Shown here piece after piece: positions 36,090-43,937 of a stretch of DNA of 64,000 bases. A program made the position numbers and the translations under genes. The first letter of the stretch is position 1. Each line of letters starts with the position of its first letter. Origin of the DNA: an uncultured Paracoccaceae bacterium. GTDB lineage: Bacteria > Pseudomonadota > Alphaproteobacteria > Rhodobacterales > Rhodobacteraceae. The notes under the pieces were generated by a model. The model saw only the letters and a list, made by a program, of their open reading frames with translations. It was not told the DNA's origin and did no database searches. The stretch covers positions 1-64,000 of the forward strand of contig CANMAI010000009.1 in NCBI GenBank assembly GCA_947495795.1, written 5' to 3'.

Positions 36090-37253
36090 TCACTCCTCAA
36101 AGGCTTTGCATTGGCTTTCGGGTTTGTCGAGGCCGAGGCTGTCCATCTCGTTACGCTGATGAAGGAAGCCCTCAAGCGGGGCTTGGGCTACCATGGCTCT
36201 CGGATGAACGATCGGGATCGGCTGGCGGAGCTGACCGTTCCACGTGCGGTACGTCAGCGGGCGGCCTTTGAAGCCCGCAAGCTCAAACGTATCTGACAGA
36301 AGGTAGGTACGGAGCGTCTGAGGATTGCTGGAGTTTGTGCGGGTCACGGCCTCACCGATACTGCGCATGGCAGCCCATGCAGCGTAGTCCTGTGGCTCCA
36401 TCGGGCGCTCCTGCTCTTCCCGGAAGCGGGTTTGCAGTTGTGCGGCCCCCCATTGCTCAACCACCGGAGCCCACGTGACTGCGGTAAGCCCTTCCGAACC
36501 CGCGACAGGGCGCGCCTCCCATGTATTGTATAGGATGTACCGTCCGAAATCACGTACCTCGTCGGCCACGATCAGCGCGTCATAATCTCCAAACTCCTGC
36601 GTGAAAACGGGTACTTCCTGCGCCGCGTTTCGTCGCATATCGGCATCGAAAGCCCAAATTTTCTCGGCCCGAAGCTCAAGGCCGAACTTGGTGAGGGAGC
36701 GTTTCATAGCAGCGGCATACAGTTTGTCCGCTGAATGAGTGCCGCTTATCATCACAAAATCGGACCAACGCTTTTTGACAAAAAACTGAACGAGCGCGTC
36801 TGTGCGCATAACATCGGAAGGGATGGTGTGGAGCAAGTTGACGCGGCAATCTGAATCGCGGAGGGACAGATTTCCGGAGGATGTATTGAAGAGAATCGCA
36901 TCTTCCGCCTCGGCCAGATCCGCAATGGCTTTTTGAGTGCTGGCGGGCGCATCCAGCAGGATAAAGGACGTGGAGGCAAGGGCCGTTCGTGCGGCCTCCA
37001 GTGTATCCTCGCCTTCTGAAACGATCACTTCCTCAAGCTCGTAAAGGTGGCCAAGAAACCTTCCTGTTGTTGCATTCTCCTTCAGGCCAGATCGTGCACC
37101 CGCGAGTCCCAAATCGTCTGGAATGGGATCAAGATTGGAGAGCGTCGGCGGGCGCGATGTCTCAACCCGGAGGTAAGCGATCCTGATCGCAACCTCGGCT
37201 GATGCCATATTTGCAACAGCGCAGAACGCGCAGATTGCTGCCAGTAATCGCAT
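36090..37253 (-). CDS. Periplasmic binding protein of the PQQ alcohol-oxidation system
   Basis: 387 residues with a signal peptide (1-19, ending MASAE). Two-domain branched-chain-amino-acid-type binding fold: FFVKKRWSDFVMISGTHSAD, YDALIVADEVRDFGRYILYN, and C-terminal FKGRPLTYRTWNGQLRQPIP. It resembles the substrate-binding component of the PQQ-linked ABC system. The ATP-binding and permease genes that normally accompany it are not in this window. It diverges from the cytochrome c gene across 158 nt that contain a strong inverted repeat. Confidence 0.87.
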   Translation of the reverse strand: MRLLAAICAFCAVANMASAEVAIRIAYLRVETSRPPTLSNLDPIPDDLGLAGARSGLKENATTGRFLGHLYELEEVIVSEGEDTLEAARTALASTSFILLDAPASTQKAIADLAEAEDAILFNTSSGNLSLRDSDCRVNLLHTIPSDVMRTDALVQFFVKKRWSDFVMISGTHSADKLYAAAMKRSLTKFGLELRAEKIWAFDADMRRNAAQEVPVFTQEFGDYDALIVADEVRDFGRYILYNTWEARPVAGSEGLTAVTWAPVVEQWGAAQLQTRFREEQERPMEPQDYAAWAAMRSIGEAVTRTNSSNPQTLRTYLLSDTFELAGFKGRPLTYRTWNGQLRQPIPIVHPRAMVAQAPLEGFLHQRNEMDSLGLDKPESQCKAFEE

Positions 37254-37306
37254 GTGTGAAACTCCCTCCGTTCAAAGCTAGCAAGCGTGCAGACCCCTTC
37301 TGAATA

Positions 37307-37346
37307 GGACTTTGGTCGTGGCGGAGCTGAATCGCAACCAAAGTCC
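37307..37346. promoter_or_regulatory. Perfect 10-bp inverted repeat between divergent PQQ-cluster promoters
   Basis: GGACTTTGGT (37307-37316) and ACCAAAGTCC (37337-37346) are exact inverse copies separated by 20 nt, so their centres are 30 bp (about three helical turns) apart. The site lies 54 nt from the binding-protein start and 66 nt from the cytochrome start, a good position to control both. Likely operator of the cluster regulator. Confidence 0.5.
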
Positions 37347-37411
37347 AATACTCTCTGGCGTCAGCCTCTCCTAGAAGTGGATCAACAGAGAAAACGCCTT
37401 GGGAGATTTCC

Positions 37412-38110
37412 ATGAAAACCGCGACGTTCAGAATCATGATGGCCATAGGTTCCACGCTTGTGGCGGTGACATTGGTGCATGCCCATGGTGATGTGAAACC
37501 ACAGGCAGTGGACACCGCTGGGCTACCGGAAGTAGGTGAGGAGTGGTTGACGGAAAATCCATATCGTGCAGCTGCTGCCGGAGAAGAGGTCTGGCAGAAA
37601 GCCGTTGAGATCGGGGCTTCAGGTTACAATCAGAATTGCGCGCGTTGCCATGGGCTGGAGGTGGTTTCCGGCGGGTTGGCACCTGACCTGCGCTTTCTGG
37701 AGGCGGAGGAATACGGCGATGAATGGTATGTCGAGCGGTTCCGCGAGGGATATACGCAAAACGGCACGACCAAGATGCCCGCGTTCGGCGAGTTGCTGGG
37801 TCAGGAGGCGGCCTGGGCCATCCGCACCTACATAGAAACCCGCCCCGATAGCGATGCAATGGAAGATGTTTCTGATGAACTGAAGGCGATGCGCGATCAG
37901 TTGAAGGATTTCGCCACAGATCCAAGCGGTGCGGATGCGGAAGCGCTCCGGGGTCGGCTATCGGAAATTGCGGACAGTATCGAGACGTTTTCGGGGGCAC
38001 CGGTGGCCGATTCTGTGGCCTTCAGGGCAGCCAATCTGATTGATGGCTCAGCCGAAGCCTACAGGTCCGCCGCTGAAACGCTCACGATAGGCCTGTCGGC
38101 CGCGCATTAG
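37412..38110 (+). CDS. c-type cytochrome (cytochrome c-550 / PedF-like)
   Basis: 232 residues with a signal peptide (1-24, ending LVHAH). One heme-binding CARCH (76-80) and a probable axial Met in TKMPAFGE; the C-terminal half is an extra helical segment (about 150-230) that is Ala/Asp/Glu-rich. This length and layout match the cytochrome that accepts electrons from PQQ ethanol dehydrogenases. It would pass electrons to the aa3 oxidase. GGGAG precedes the start; the next gene begins 2 nt after its stop. Confidence 0.9.
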   Translation: MKTATFRIMMAIGSTLVAVTLVHAHGDVKPQAVDTAGLPEVGEEWLTENPYRAAAAGEEVWQKAVEIGASGYNQNCARCHGLEVVSGGLAPDLRFLEAEEYGDEWYVERFREGYTQNGTTKMPAFGELLGQEAAWAIRTYIETRPDSDAMEDVSDELKAMRDQLKDFATDPSGADAEALRGRLSEIADSIETFSGAPVADSVAFRAANLIDGSAEAYRSAAETLTIGLSAAH

Positions 38111-38112
38111 GA

Positions 38113-39009
38113 ATGCTGCACCGGATCACGACCACTCTGCTTGCAATCCTTTTGCCCGTTGGAACAGCTTGGGCCAATGACCCCTGTGCAGACTACGAGC
38201 CACAGGAGCGCCCCCAGAATGTGGGGCGCGACGAGGTAGGCCAGGAGCTTGATGCAATCGTCGAACAGGGTCACATGTTGTTCGCGGTCTATGAGGATTA
38301 TCCTCCTTACAGCTGGGAAGAGGACGGCAAGCCGAAAGGTGTGGACGTTGAGGTCGCTAGACTGATTGCAGCGGATATTGGAGTTGAGGCACGCTTCAAC
38401 TTCGTGGGCTCTGCCGAGAACCTTGAGGCAGATCTGCGCAACAACATCTGGAGGGGAGCCGTTGTTGGAGGGCAGATCGCCAACGTGATGATGCGAGTGC
38501 CTTACGATTCCTCCTTTGCGTGCCGCGTTGAGCAGGTGGTGTTTACTGGGCAATATGCGAAGGAGACAGTGGCGATTGCCTACCGGAAATCCGAATACCC
38601 GGAGGAGAAGCCTGTACCAGCCTATTTTCGCTTTGACACCGTGGCCGTAGAAAACGATTCCATTTCCGATTTCTTTCTATCTTCCTTCGCTGGTGGGCAA
38701 CTTTCCGGCAATGTCAGCCGCTATCCGGATATGGGTCAGGCTATGCAGGCACTAGCTGATGGTGAGGTAATGGCTGCAATGGGGCCGCGCGGGCAACTGG
38801 AACATGGGCTGACGGGTGAGCTTGGTCTGCACCAGCCACCGCTGGCTGGATTTGCCGTTAGCAGCTGGGACCTTGGCGTCGCCGTGAACTTTCGCTACCG
38901 CCCGCTATCCTACACGGTGGACGATGCGATCCGCTATGCGTTGGAAGACGGGCGCATCGCCGCAATCTTCGACAGGTATGGCCTTACTCATCAGCCGCCG
39001 GAGCGATGA
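38113..39009 (+). CDS. Quinoprotein-dehydrogenase-associated periplasmic binding protein (XoxJ/MoxJ-like)
   Basis: 298 residues, signal peptide ending near TAWAND, family 3 solute-binding fold (MLFAVYEDYPPYSW, GKPKGVDVEVARLIAADIGV, NNIWRGAVVGGQIANVMMRV). XoxJ/MoxJ proteins bind and help activate methanol-type dehydrogenases rather than import a solute. The short spacing after the cytochrome gene places both in one operon serving the PQQ dehydrogenase at 32011-33774. Confidence 0.88.
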   Translation: MLHRITTTLLAILLPVGTAWANDPCADYEPQERPQNVGRDEVGQELDAIVEQGHMLFAVYEDYPPYSWEEDGKPKGVDVEVARLIAADIGVEARFNFVGSAENLEADLRNNIWRGAVVGGQIANVMMRVPYDSSFACRVEQVVFTGQYAKETVAIAYRKSEYPEEKPVPAYFRFDTVAVENDSISDFFLSSFAGGQLSGNVSRYPDMGQAMQALADGEVMAAMGPRGQLEHGLTGELGLHQPPLAGFAVSSWDLGVAVNFRYRPLSYTVDDAIRYALEDGRIAAIFDRYGLTHQPPER

Positions 39010-39090
39010 GCATACGCCCTTGGTCGAATAGGCCGGGTCTTTATGTCGTCTTAGGCTGGATCAGGGTGAAGGACGGATGGCGCGGAGAAT

Positions 39091-39231
39091 ATGAGCGAAA
39101 CATTGGCCGGTGCAAATGGTGGAGGTGAATTTCTGACGCCTTCCTCGCCAGTGCCCGCTGATATGACTCGCGCTGTGAAACGCGGCTGCTACTATCAACC
39201 GCGAACCGCGACACTCGAACAGGATTTCTAG
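39091..39231 (+). CDS. Possible 46-residue leader ORF before coxS
   Basis: An ATG ORF ([10 protein letters not shown]...EQDF) fills much of the 232-nt gap before coxS and ends in a TAG that abuts the coxS ribosome site GGAGG. The start has GGAG only 3 nt upstream, which is poor spacing. It may be a coupled small protein, a leader peptide or chance. Confidence 0.28.
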   Translation: MSETLAGANGGGEFLTPSSPVPADMTRAVKRGCYYQPRTATLEQDF

Positions 39232-39241
39232 GGAGGAAAAG

Positions 39242-39727
39242 ATGAACAAGGTAAGCATGACAGTGAACGGCCGCACCGTTTCTGCCGATGTGGAAGGGCG
39301 GACGTTGCTGTCCAGCCTTTTGCGGGATGATCTGCATCTGACAGGTACACATGTAGGCTGCGATACCTCTCAGTGCGGGGCTTGTGTGGTGCATGTGGAT
39401 GGCAAGGCGGTGAAGGCCTGCACAATGCTGGCGGCGGAAGCTGATGGCGCTGATGTGAAGACGATCGAGGGCATGGCCAACGCGGATGGCAGTCTCGGCG
39501 TCATCCAGCAGGCGTTTCGGGATTATCATGGGCTGCAATGCGGATTCTGCACGCCGGGCATGGTAATGTCCGCTGCTGCACTGCTTGAGGAAAACCCAAA
39601 GCCCAGCGAGGCCGAAGTGCGGGATTATCTCGAGGGCAATATCTGCCGGTGCACCGGTTACCACAACATCGTCAAAGCCATCCTCGCGGCCTCCGGCCAG
39701 CAGGTTGAGGCTGTGGCTGCGGAATAA
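39242..39727 (+). CDS. coxS: Xanthine-oxidase-family small subunit, [2Fe-2S] (CoxS)
   Basis: 161 residues with two [2Fe-2S] clusters: plant-type [21 protein letters not shown] at the N-terminus (given here as C-x4-C-x2-C...C) and CGFCTPGM with CRCTGYHNI in the C-terminal helical domain. It transfers electrons from the molybdenum site to FAD. First gene of a coxS-coxL-coxM operon in the order usual for form II enzymes. GGAGG lies 5 nt upstream of the ATG. Confidence 0.95.
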   Translation: MNKVSMTVNGRTVSADVEGRTLLSSLLRDDLHLTGTHVGCDTSQCGACVVHVDGKAVKACTMLAAEADGADVKTIEGMANADGSLGVIQQAFRDYHGLQCGFCTPGMVMSAAALLEENPKPSEAEVRDYLEGNICRCTGYHNIVKAILAASGQQVEAVAAE

Positions 39728-39730
39728 GCG

Positions 39731-39751
39731 CTGCGCCCGATAGAGGCGCAG
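39731..39751 (+). other. Intercistronic hairpin between coxS and coxL
   Basis: A perfect 7-bp stem CTGCGCC/GGCGCAG (39731-39737 with 39745-39751) starts 4 nt after the coxS stop and is not followed by T residues. It may protect or separate the coxS message. Confidence 0.35.
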
Positions 39752-39806
39752 AACCACAATAAGGGGCCAGCTTACCGCATTGCCCCGGATATAAGGGAGT
39801 TACATC

Positions 39807-42170
39807 ATGCCTAAAGATGGTGGCATCGGCGCCAGCACAAAGCGGCGCGAAGATCTGCGGTTTCTGACCGGCAGGGGCAAGTACACGGACGACATCAATC
39901 TACAAAACCAGACTTATGCGCATTTCGTGCGCTCTGATGTGGCGCATGGCACGATCAATTCCATCAATGCCTCCGCCGCCGAGGCCATGCCTGGCGTGGC
40001 GCGGGTGTTCACAGCCAAGGATTTCGAAGGTGTGGGCGGTGTGCCCTGCGGCTGGCAGGTGACAGATCGGCACGGCCAGCCGATGCAGGAACCAAAGCAT
40101 CCGGTGCTGGCCGAAGGCAAGGTACGCCATGTCGGCGATCCGATTGCCGTTGTCGTGGCCGATACACTGGAGCAGGCACAAGACGCTGCAGAAAAGCTGG
40201 AGATCGACATCACCGAACTGCCTGCGGTGATCGACATGAAAGATGCGTTGCAGGACGGTGCCACGAAGGTGCACGACGATCTGACATCAAACCTCTGCTA
40301 TGATTGGGGCTTTGTAGAAGAGAACCGTGACGCGGTGGATGAAGCGATCAAGGGCGCCCATCACGTTACCACGCTGGAACTGAAGAACAATCGGCTGGTC
40401 GCCAATCCGATGGAACCGCGCGTGGCCGTTGGTGACTACGATTTCTCCACAGATGAGCACACGCTTTACACCACAAGCCAGAACCCGCATGTGATCCGAC
40501 TGCTGATGGGGGCTTTTGTGCTTGGTATTCCCGAGCACAAGTTGCGCGTTGTGGCGCCGGATGTGGGTGGTGGCTTTGGAGCCAAGATCTACCACTACGC
40601 TGAGGAGGCATTTTGCACGTTTGCCGCCAAGGCAATCGGCCGGCCCGTGAAGTGGACATCCAGCCGCTCAGAGGCCTTCATGTCCGATGCGCATGGACGC
40701 GACCATGTTACGAAGATCGAGCTTGCAATGGACGAGAACGGCAAGTTTCTGGCGTTGCGCACGGATACGCACGCCAATATGGGTGCATATCTTTCCACCT
40801 TCGCACCGAGCATTCCCACATGGCTGCACGGCACTCTGATGGCGGGGAACTACACGACACCGCTTATCTATGTGAACGTGAAAGCGGTGTTTACCAACAC
40901 GGTGCCGGTAGATGCCTACCGTGGTGCCGGCCGGCCGGAGGCGACTTTCCAGTTGGAGCGTGTGGTGGACAAAGCTGCGCGCGAGATGGGGATTGATCCG
41001 GTCGAGTTGCGCCGCCGCAACTTCATTACCGAGTTCCCCTATGCCACACCCGTGGCTGTGGAATATGACACCGGTGATTACCACGCGACGATGGACAAGC
41101 TTTTGGAGATGTCCGACCATGCCGGCTTCGAGGCGCGGGCGGCTGAGAGCAAGGCCAATGGCAAGCTGCGCGGCTTTGGCATCGCGCACTACATCGAGGC
41201 TTGTGGGATAGCACCTTCAAACCTTGTGGGCCAGTTAGGCGCACGTGCGGGGCTTTATGAAAGCGCCACAGTGCGGGTGAACGCTACAGGCTCCATTTCG
41301 GTCATGACAGGTTCACATTCGCACGGGCAGGGGCACGAGACGTCCTTCGCTCAAGTGGTTTCCGAAATGATCGGGATTGACGCGAACCAGATCGATATCG
41401 TGCATGGCGACACATCCAAAACACCGATGGGTATGGGCACCTATGGCTCGCGCTCCATCGCGGTGGGTGGCTCTGCAATGGTGCGGGCAACCGAGAAGAT
41501 CATCAACAAGGCCAAGAAGATCGCCTCTCATCTTCTGGAAGCGTCCGAGGGTGATATCGAGTTCAAGAATGGAGAGTTCACCGTTGCGGGCACCGATAAA
41601 TCGGTCGCCTGGGGCGATGTCACTTTGGCAGCCTATGTACCTCACAACTATCCGCTGGAGGAGATGGAGCCGGGACTTGAGGAGACGGCGTTCTATGATC
41701 CGGCCAACTTCACTTATCCATCTGGCGCTTATGGCTGCGAAGTGGAGGTGGATCCGGAGACCGGAAAGGTAACGGTCCTGGGATTCTCTGCTGCCGATGA
41801 TTTCGGCAACATCATCAACCCGATGATCGTCGAAGGTCAGGTGCATGGCGGACTTGCGCAGGGTATCGGGCAGGCAATGATCGAGAATTGTGCCTACGAC
41901 GATCAGGGCCAGCTTTTGTCCGGCTCCTATATGGATTACGCGATGCCGCGGGCGGATGATTTGCCGATGTTCAAGGTGGATCATTCCTCCATCACGCCTT
42001 GCACGCACAATCCGCTGGGTGTGAAGGGCTGTGGCGAGGCTGGGGCCATCGGCTCGCCTCCTGCGCTGGTGAACGCTGTGGTGGACGCGTTGCAACGCGC
42101 AGGCCATGATGTAACCCATATCGATATGCCGCTCAGCCCGGATAGGGTTTGGGCCGCGATGAACAGCTGA
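39807..42170 (+). CDS. coxL: Molybdenum hydroxylase large subunit, form II CoxL
   Basis: 787 residues holding the molybdopterin-cytosine-dinucleotide cofactor. The active-site loop is AYRGAGR (370-376), the form II signature; true CO dehydrogenases (form I) have AYxCSFR. The catalytic glutamate lies in [17 protein letters not shown], and the pterin-contacting GGGFGAK and [15 protein letters not shown] are present. The likely substrate is an aldehyde or N-heterocycle rather than CO, which is inferred. AAGGGAG precedes the ATG. Confidence 0.94.
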   Translation: MPKDGGIGASTKRREDLRFLTGRGKYTDDINLQNQTYAHFVRSDVAHGTINSINASAAEAMPGVARVFTAKDFEGVGGVPCGWQVTDRHGQPMQEPKHPVLAEGKVRHVGDPIAVVVADTLEQAQDAAEKLEIDITELPAVIDMKDALQDGATKVHDDLTSNLCYDWGFVEENRDAVDEAIKGAHHVTTLELKNNRLVANPMEPRVAVGDYDFSTDEHTLYTTSQNPHVIRLLMGAFVLGIPEHKLRVVAPDVGGGFGAKIYHYAEEAFCTFAAKAIGRPVKWTSSRSEAFMSDAHGRDHVTKIELAMDENGKFLALRTDTHANMGAYLSTFAPSIPTWLHGTLMAGNYTTPLIYVNVKAVFTNTVPVDAYRGAGRPEATFQLERVVDKAAREMGIDPVELRRRNFITEFPYATPVAVEYDTGDYHATMDKLLEMSDHAGFEARAAESKANGKLRGFGIAHYIEACGIAPSNLVGQLGARAGLYESATVRVNATGSISVMTGSHSHGQGHETSFAQVVSEMIGIDANQIDIVHGDTSKTPMGMGTYGSRSIAVGGSAMVRATEKIINKAKKIASHLLEASEGDIEFKNGEFTVAGTDKSVAWGDVTLAAYVPHNYPLEEMEPGLEETAFYDPANFTYPSGAYGCEVEVDPETGKVTVLGFSAADDFGNIINPMIVEGQVHGGLAQGIGQAMIENCAYDDQGQLLSGSYMDYAMPRADDLPMFKVDHSSITPCTHNPLGVKGCGEAGAIGSPPALVNAVVDALQRAGHDVTHIDMPLSPDRVWAAMNS

Positions 42171-42179
42171 GGAACGGAG

Positions 42180-42206
42180 GCCTCGCGTGCTCTTGTTGCG
42201 TGAGGC
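42180..42206 (+). other. Intercistronic hairpin between coxL and coxM
   Basis: GCCTCGCG (42180-42187) pairs with CGTGAGGC (42199-42206) through 8 bp including one G-T pair. It lies 10 nt after the coxL stop and has no T tract. Similar in position to the hairpin between coxS and coxL. Confidence 0.35.
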
Positions 42207-42227
42207 TCTCTCATAGGGAGATAGAGA

Positions 42228-43013
42228 ATGTACAATTTTGATTTCGTGTCACCGGGTTCCGTTGCCGATGCTGTTTCAGCTTTGCAGGCTGAGGAAGCAC
42301 AGGCGCTCGGGGGCGGGCAAACGCTGCTACCCACGATGAAGCAAAGGCTCGCGCAGCCGTCCACACTTGTTAGCCTCTCCGGGCTTTCTGAAATGCTTGG
42401 CGTTAGTTCCGATGGTGGCGTGATGACCATCGGTGGTGCAACTACTCATGCAACCGTTGCCGCTGAAGCCGGGGCCTACCCGGCACTTGCGGGCCTTGCC
42501 TCGCATATCGGCGATCCTGCGGTGCGCAACAGAGGTACGCTTGGCGGCAGTCTTGCCAATAACGATCCGGCAGCCTGCTACCCCTCGGCTGTGCTCGGTT
42601 CTGGTGCTACCGTGGTAACAAATGCGCGGGAAATTGCCGCGGATGACTACTTTCAGGGTATGTTTACAACGGCCCTGGAAGAAGGCGAGATCATAACGGC
42701 GGTGAAATTCCCGATCCCGGAAAAGGGCAACTACCAGAAGTTCCTACAACCGGCTTCCCGTTTCGCGCTTGTGGGCGTGTTTGTGGCTAAATACGCGGAT
42801 GGCGTGCGGGTCGCGGTTACGGGTGCATCTGAGGATGGCGTTCATCGCTGGAGTGAGGCGGAAGCAGCGCTTTCAGCAAATTTCTCAGCCGCCGCACTTG
42901 ATGGATTGAGTGTATCCGCCGATGGAATGATCACGGACCTACATGGTACGGATGCTTACCGTGCGCATCTGGTAAAAGTTATGACAGGCCGGGCTGTAGC
43001 GGCTGCTGCCTGA
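42228..43013 (+). CDS. coxM: Molybdenum hydroxylase FAD-binding medium subunit (CoxM)
   Basis: 261 residues of the CO dehydrogenase flavoprotein family. FAD-binding motifs AQALGGGQTLLPTMK and TIGGATTHATV in the N-terminal domain, then NRGTLGGSLANNDPAACYP, which contacts the flavin and FeS subunit. It passes electrons from the [2Fe-2S] clusters to a quinone or other acceptor. Last gene of the coxSLM operon, with a terminator 22 nt after its stop. Confidence 0.94.
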   Translation: MYNFDFVSPGSVADAVSALQAEEAQALGGGQTLLPTMKQRLAQPSTLVSLSGLSEMLGVSSDGGVMTIGGATTHATVAAEAGAYPALAGLASHIGDPAVRNRGTLGGSLANNDPAACYPSAVLGSGATVVTNAREIAADDYFQGMFTTALEEGEIITAVKFPIPEKGNYQKFLQPASRFALVGVFVAKYADGVRVAVTGASEDGVHRWSEAEAALSANFSAAALDGLSVSADGMITDLHGTDAYRAHLVKVMTGRAVAAAA

Positions 43014-43034
43014 GCGTAACGCTCCGAAACAGAG

Positions 43035-43063
43035 GCCTCCCTTTTTTTGGGGGGGGCTTTTTT
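43035..43063 (+). terminator. Rho-independent terminator of coxSLM
   Basis: GCCTCCC (43035-43041) pairs with GGGGGGC (43051-43057), 7 bp with one T-G pair, 9-nt T-rich loop, followed by six T. The T run overlaps the stop codon of the convergent apbE. Confidence 0.72.
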
Positions 43064-43937
43064 ACAACGTGATGAGATCGCCTTCTGCGTCTACCAACGT
43101 GACTCTCCGAAGCCCATAACGGCCAATCAGATCACGGATCATCGGCAGATCCGCCATTGTCAGCGCTGTTGAAAATCCATCTGCCATAGTGGCTGTTTCA
43201 GCCTCTACCGAAACGGTGGACCAAATAGGTTTTGCCGTGGGGTGAATGATGTGGCCGTTCCCGGCGAGTGGCAGAGCTTGCGGGCTGGATGTGGCAATGG
43301 CGCCTTCTGCAATTGTTCTTCTGCCGAGCGTCCCAAAGGCTGGATCCACCAGGCCAAGATGCCAGGGGCCGCCGGTGCCGCGAAATTCTCCGATGTTGAT
43401 GAGTGTGTTCGTCAGGCCTTCTGCGGCGAAGGCGTCGGCCACACGATCAGTGGCAAAGCCTTGTGCGATGCCGTTCAGGGTGAGGGACTGCCCTGGGGCA
43501 AGGCGTATGCTGCCATTCTCCAGTCGTACCTTTTCCCAGCCCACCAGTGGTAAAACCGGCTTCGCCGCTCGCCCTTCCGCGAGGGCGCGCCAGAGAGGTT
43601 GAACGGTTGGGTCAAAAAGCCCATTGGTCGCCTTGTGCACGGTGTGTACTTCAGCCAGAAGGTGCGCGAAATTTTGCGCAAGAGCATGGGCACTGCCGTG
43701 CCTATTGAGGCGGGAAAGAGCCGAATTGGGATCGTAGAGGCTAAAGAGCCGCTCTATTTCGGTCAGAATGATCCGCGTATTTGAAAGCGCTGCTTCTGCC
43801 CATTCCGCAGGCCCGTGAATAGTAATCTCGACATACGCTCCGAGCGCCCTGCCTTTCCAGCGATGCGGCGTGGCGCTTGCGGGCGTAGCGGCAAAAGCCG
43901 CTGCAATCGTCAGAAACCTTCGGCGGCTCAGGCTCAT
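43062..43937 (-). CDS. apbE: FAD:protein FMN transferase (ApbE/NosX-like)
   Basis: 291 residues. A twin-arginine signal (SRRRFLTIAAAFAATPASA, 1-22) exports it. ApbE motifs follow: LGAYVEITIHG, FSLYDPNSALSRLNRHG, TLNGIAQGFATDRVAD and GGPWHLGLVDP. ApbE attaches FMN to a Thr of target proteins in the periplasm. The ATG overlaps the stop of the NosR-like gene by 4 nt (ATGA), which points to that protein, with its FMN-binding domain, as the substrate. The frame extends upstream but inside the preceding gene. Confidence 0.95.
   Translation of the reverse strand: MSLSRRRFLTIAAAFAATPASATPHRWKGRALGAYVEITIHGPAEWAEAALSNTRIILTEIERLFSLYDPNSALSRLNRHGSAHALAQNFAHLLAEVHTVHKATNGLFDPTVQPLWRALAEGRAAKPVLPLVGWEKVRLENGSIRLAPGQSLTLNGIAQGFATDRVADAFAAEGLTNTLINIGEFRGTGGPWHLGLVDPAFGTLGRRTIAEGAIATSSPQALPLAGNGHIIHPTAKPIWSTVSVEAETATMADGFSTALTMADLPMIRDLIGRYGLRRVTLVDAEGDLITL

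Noticed and set aside
39807-42170. Aerobic carbon monoxide dehydrogenase (form I CoxL)
   Set aside because: The active-site loop is AYRGAGR and lacks the Cys of AYxCSFR, so CO oxidation is not supported.
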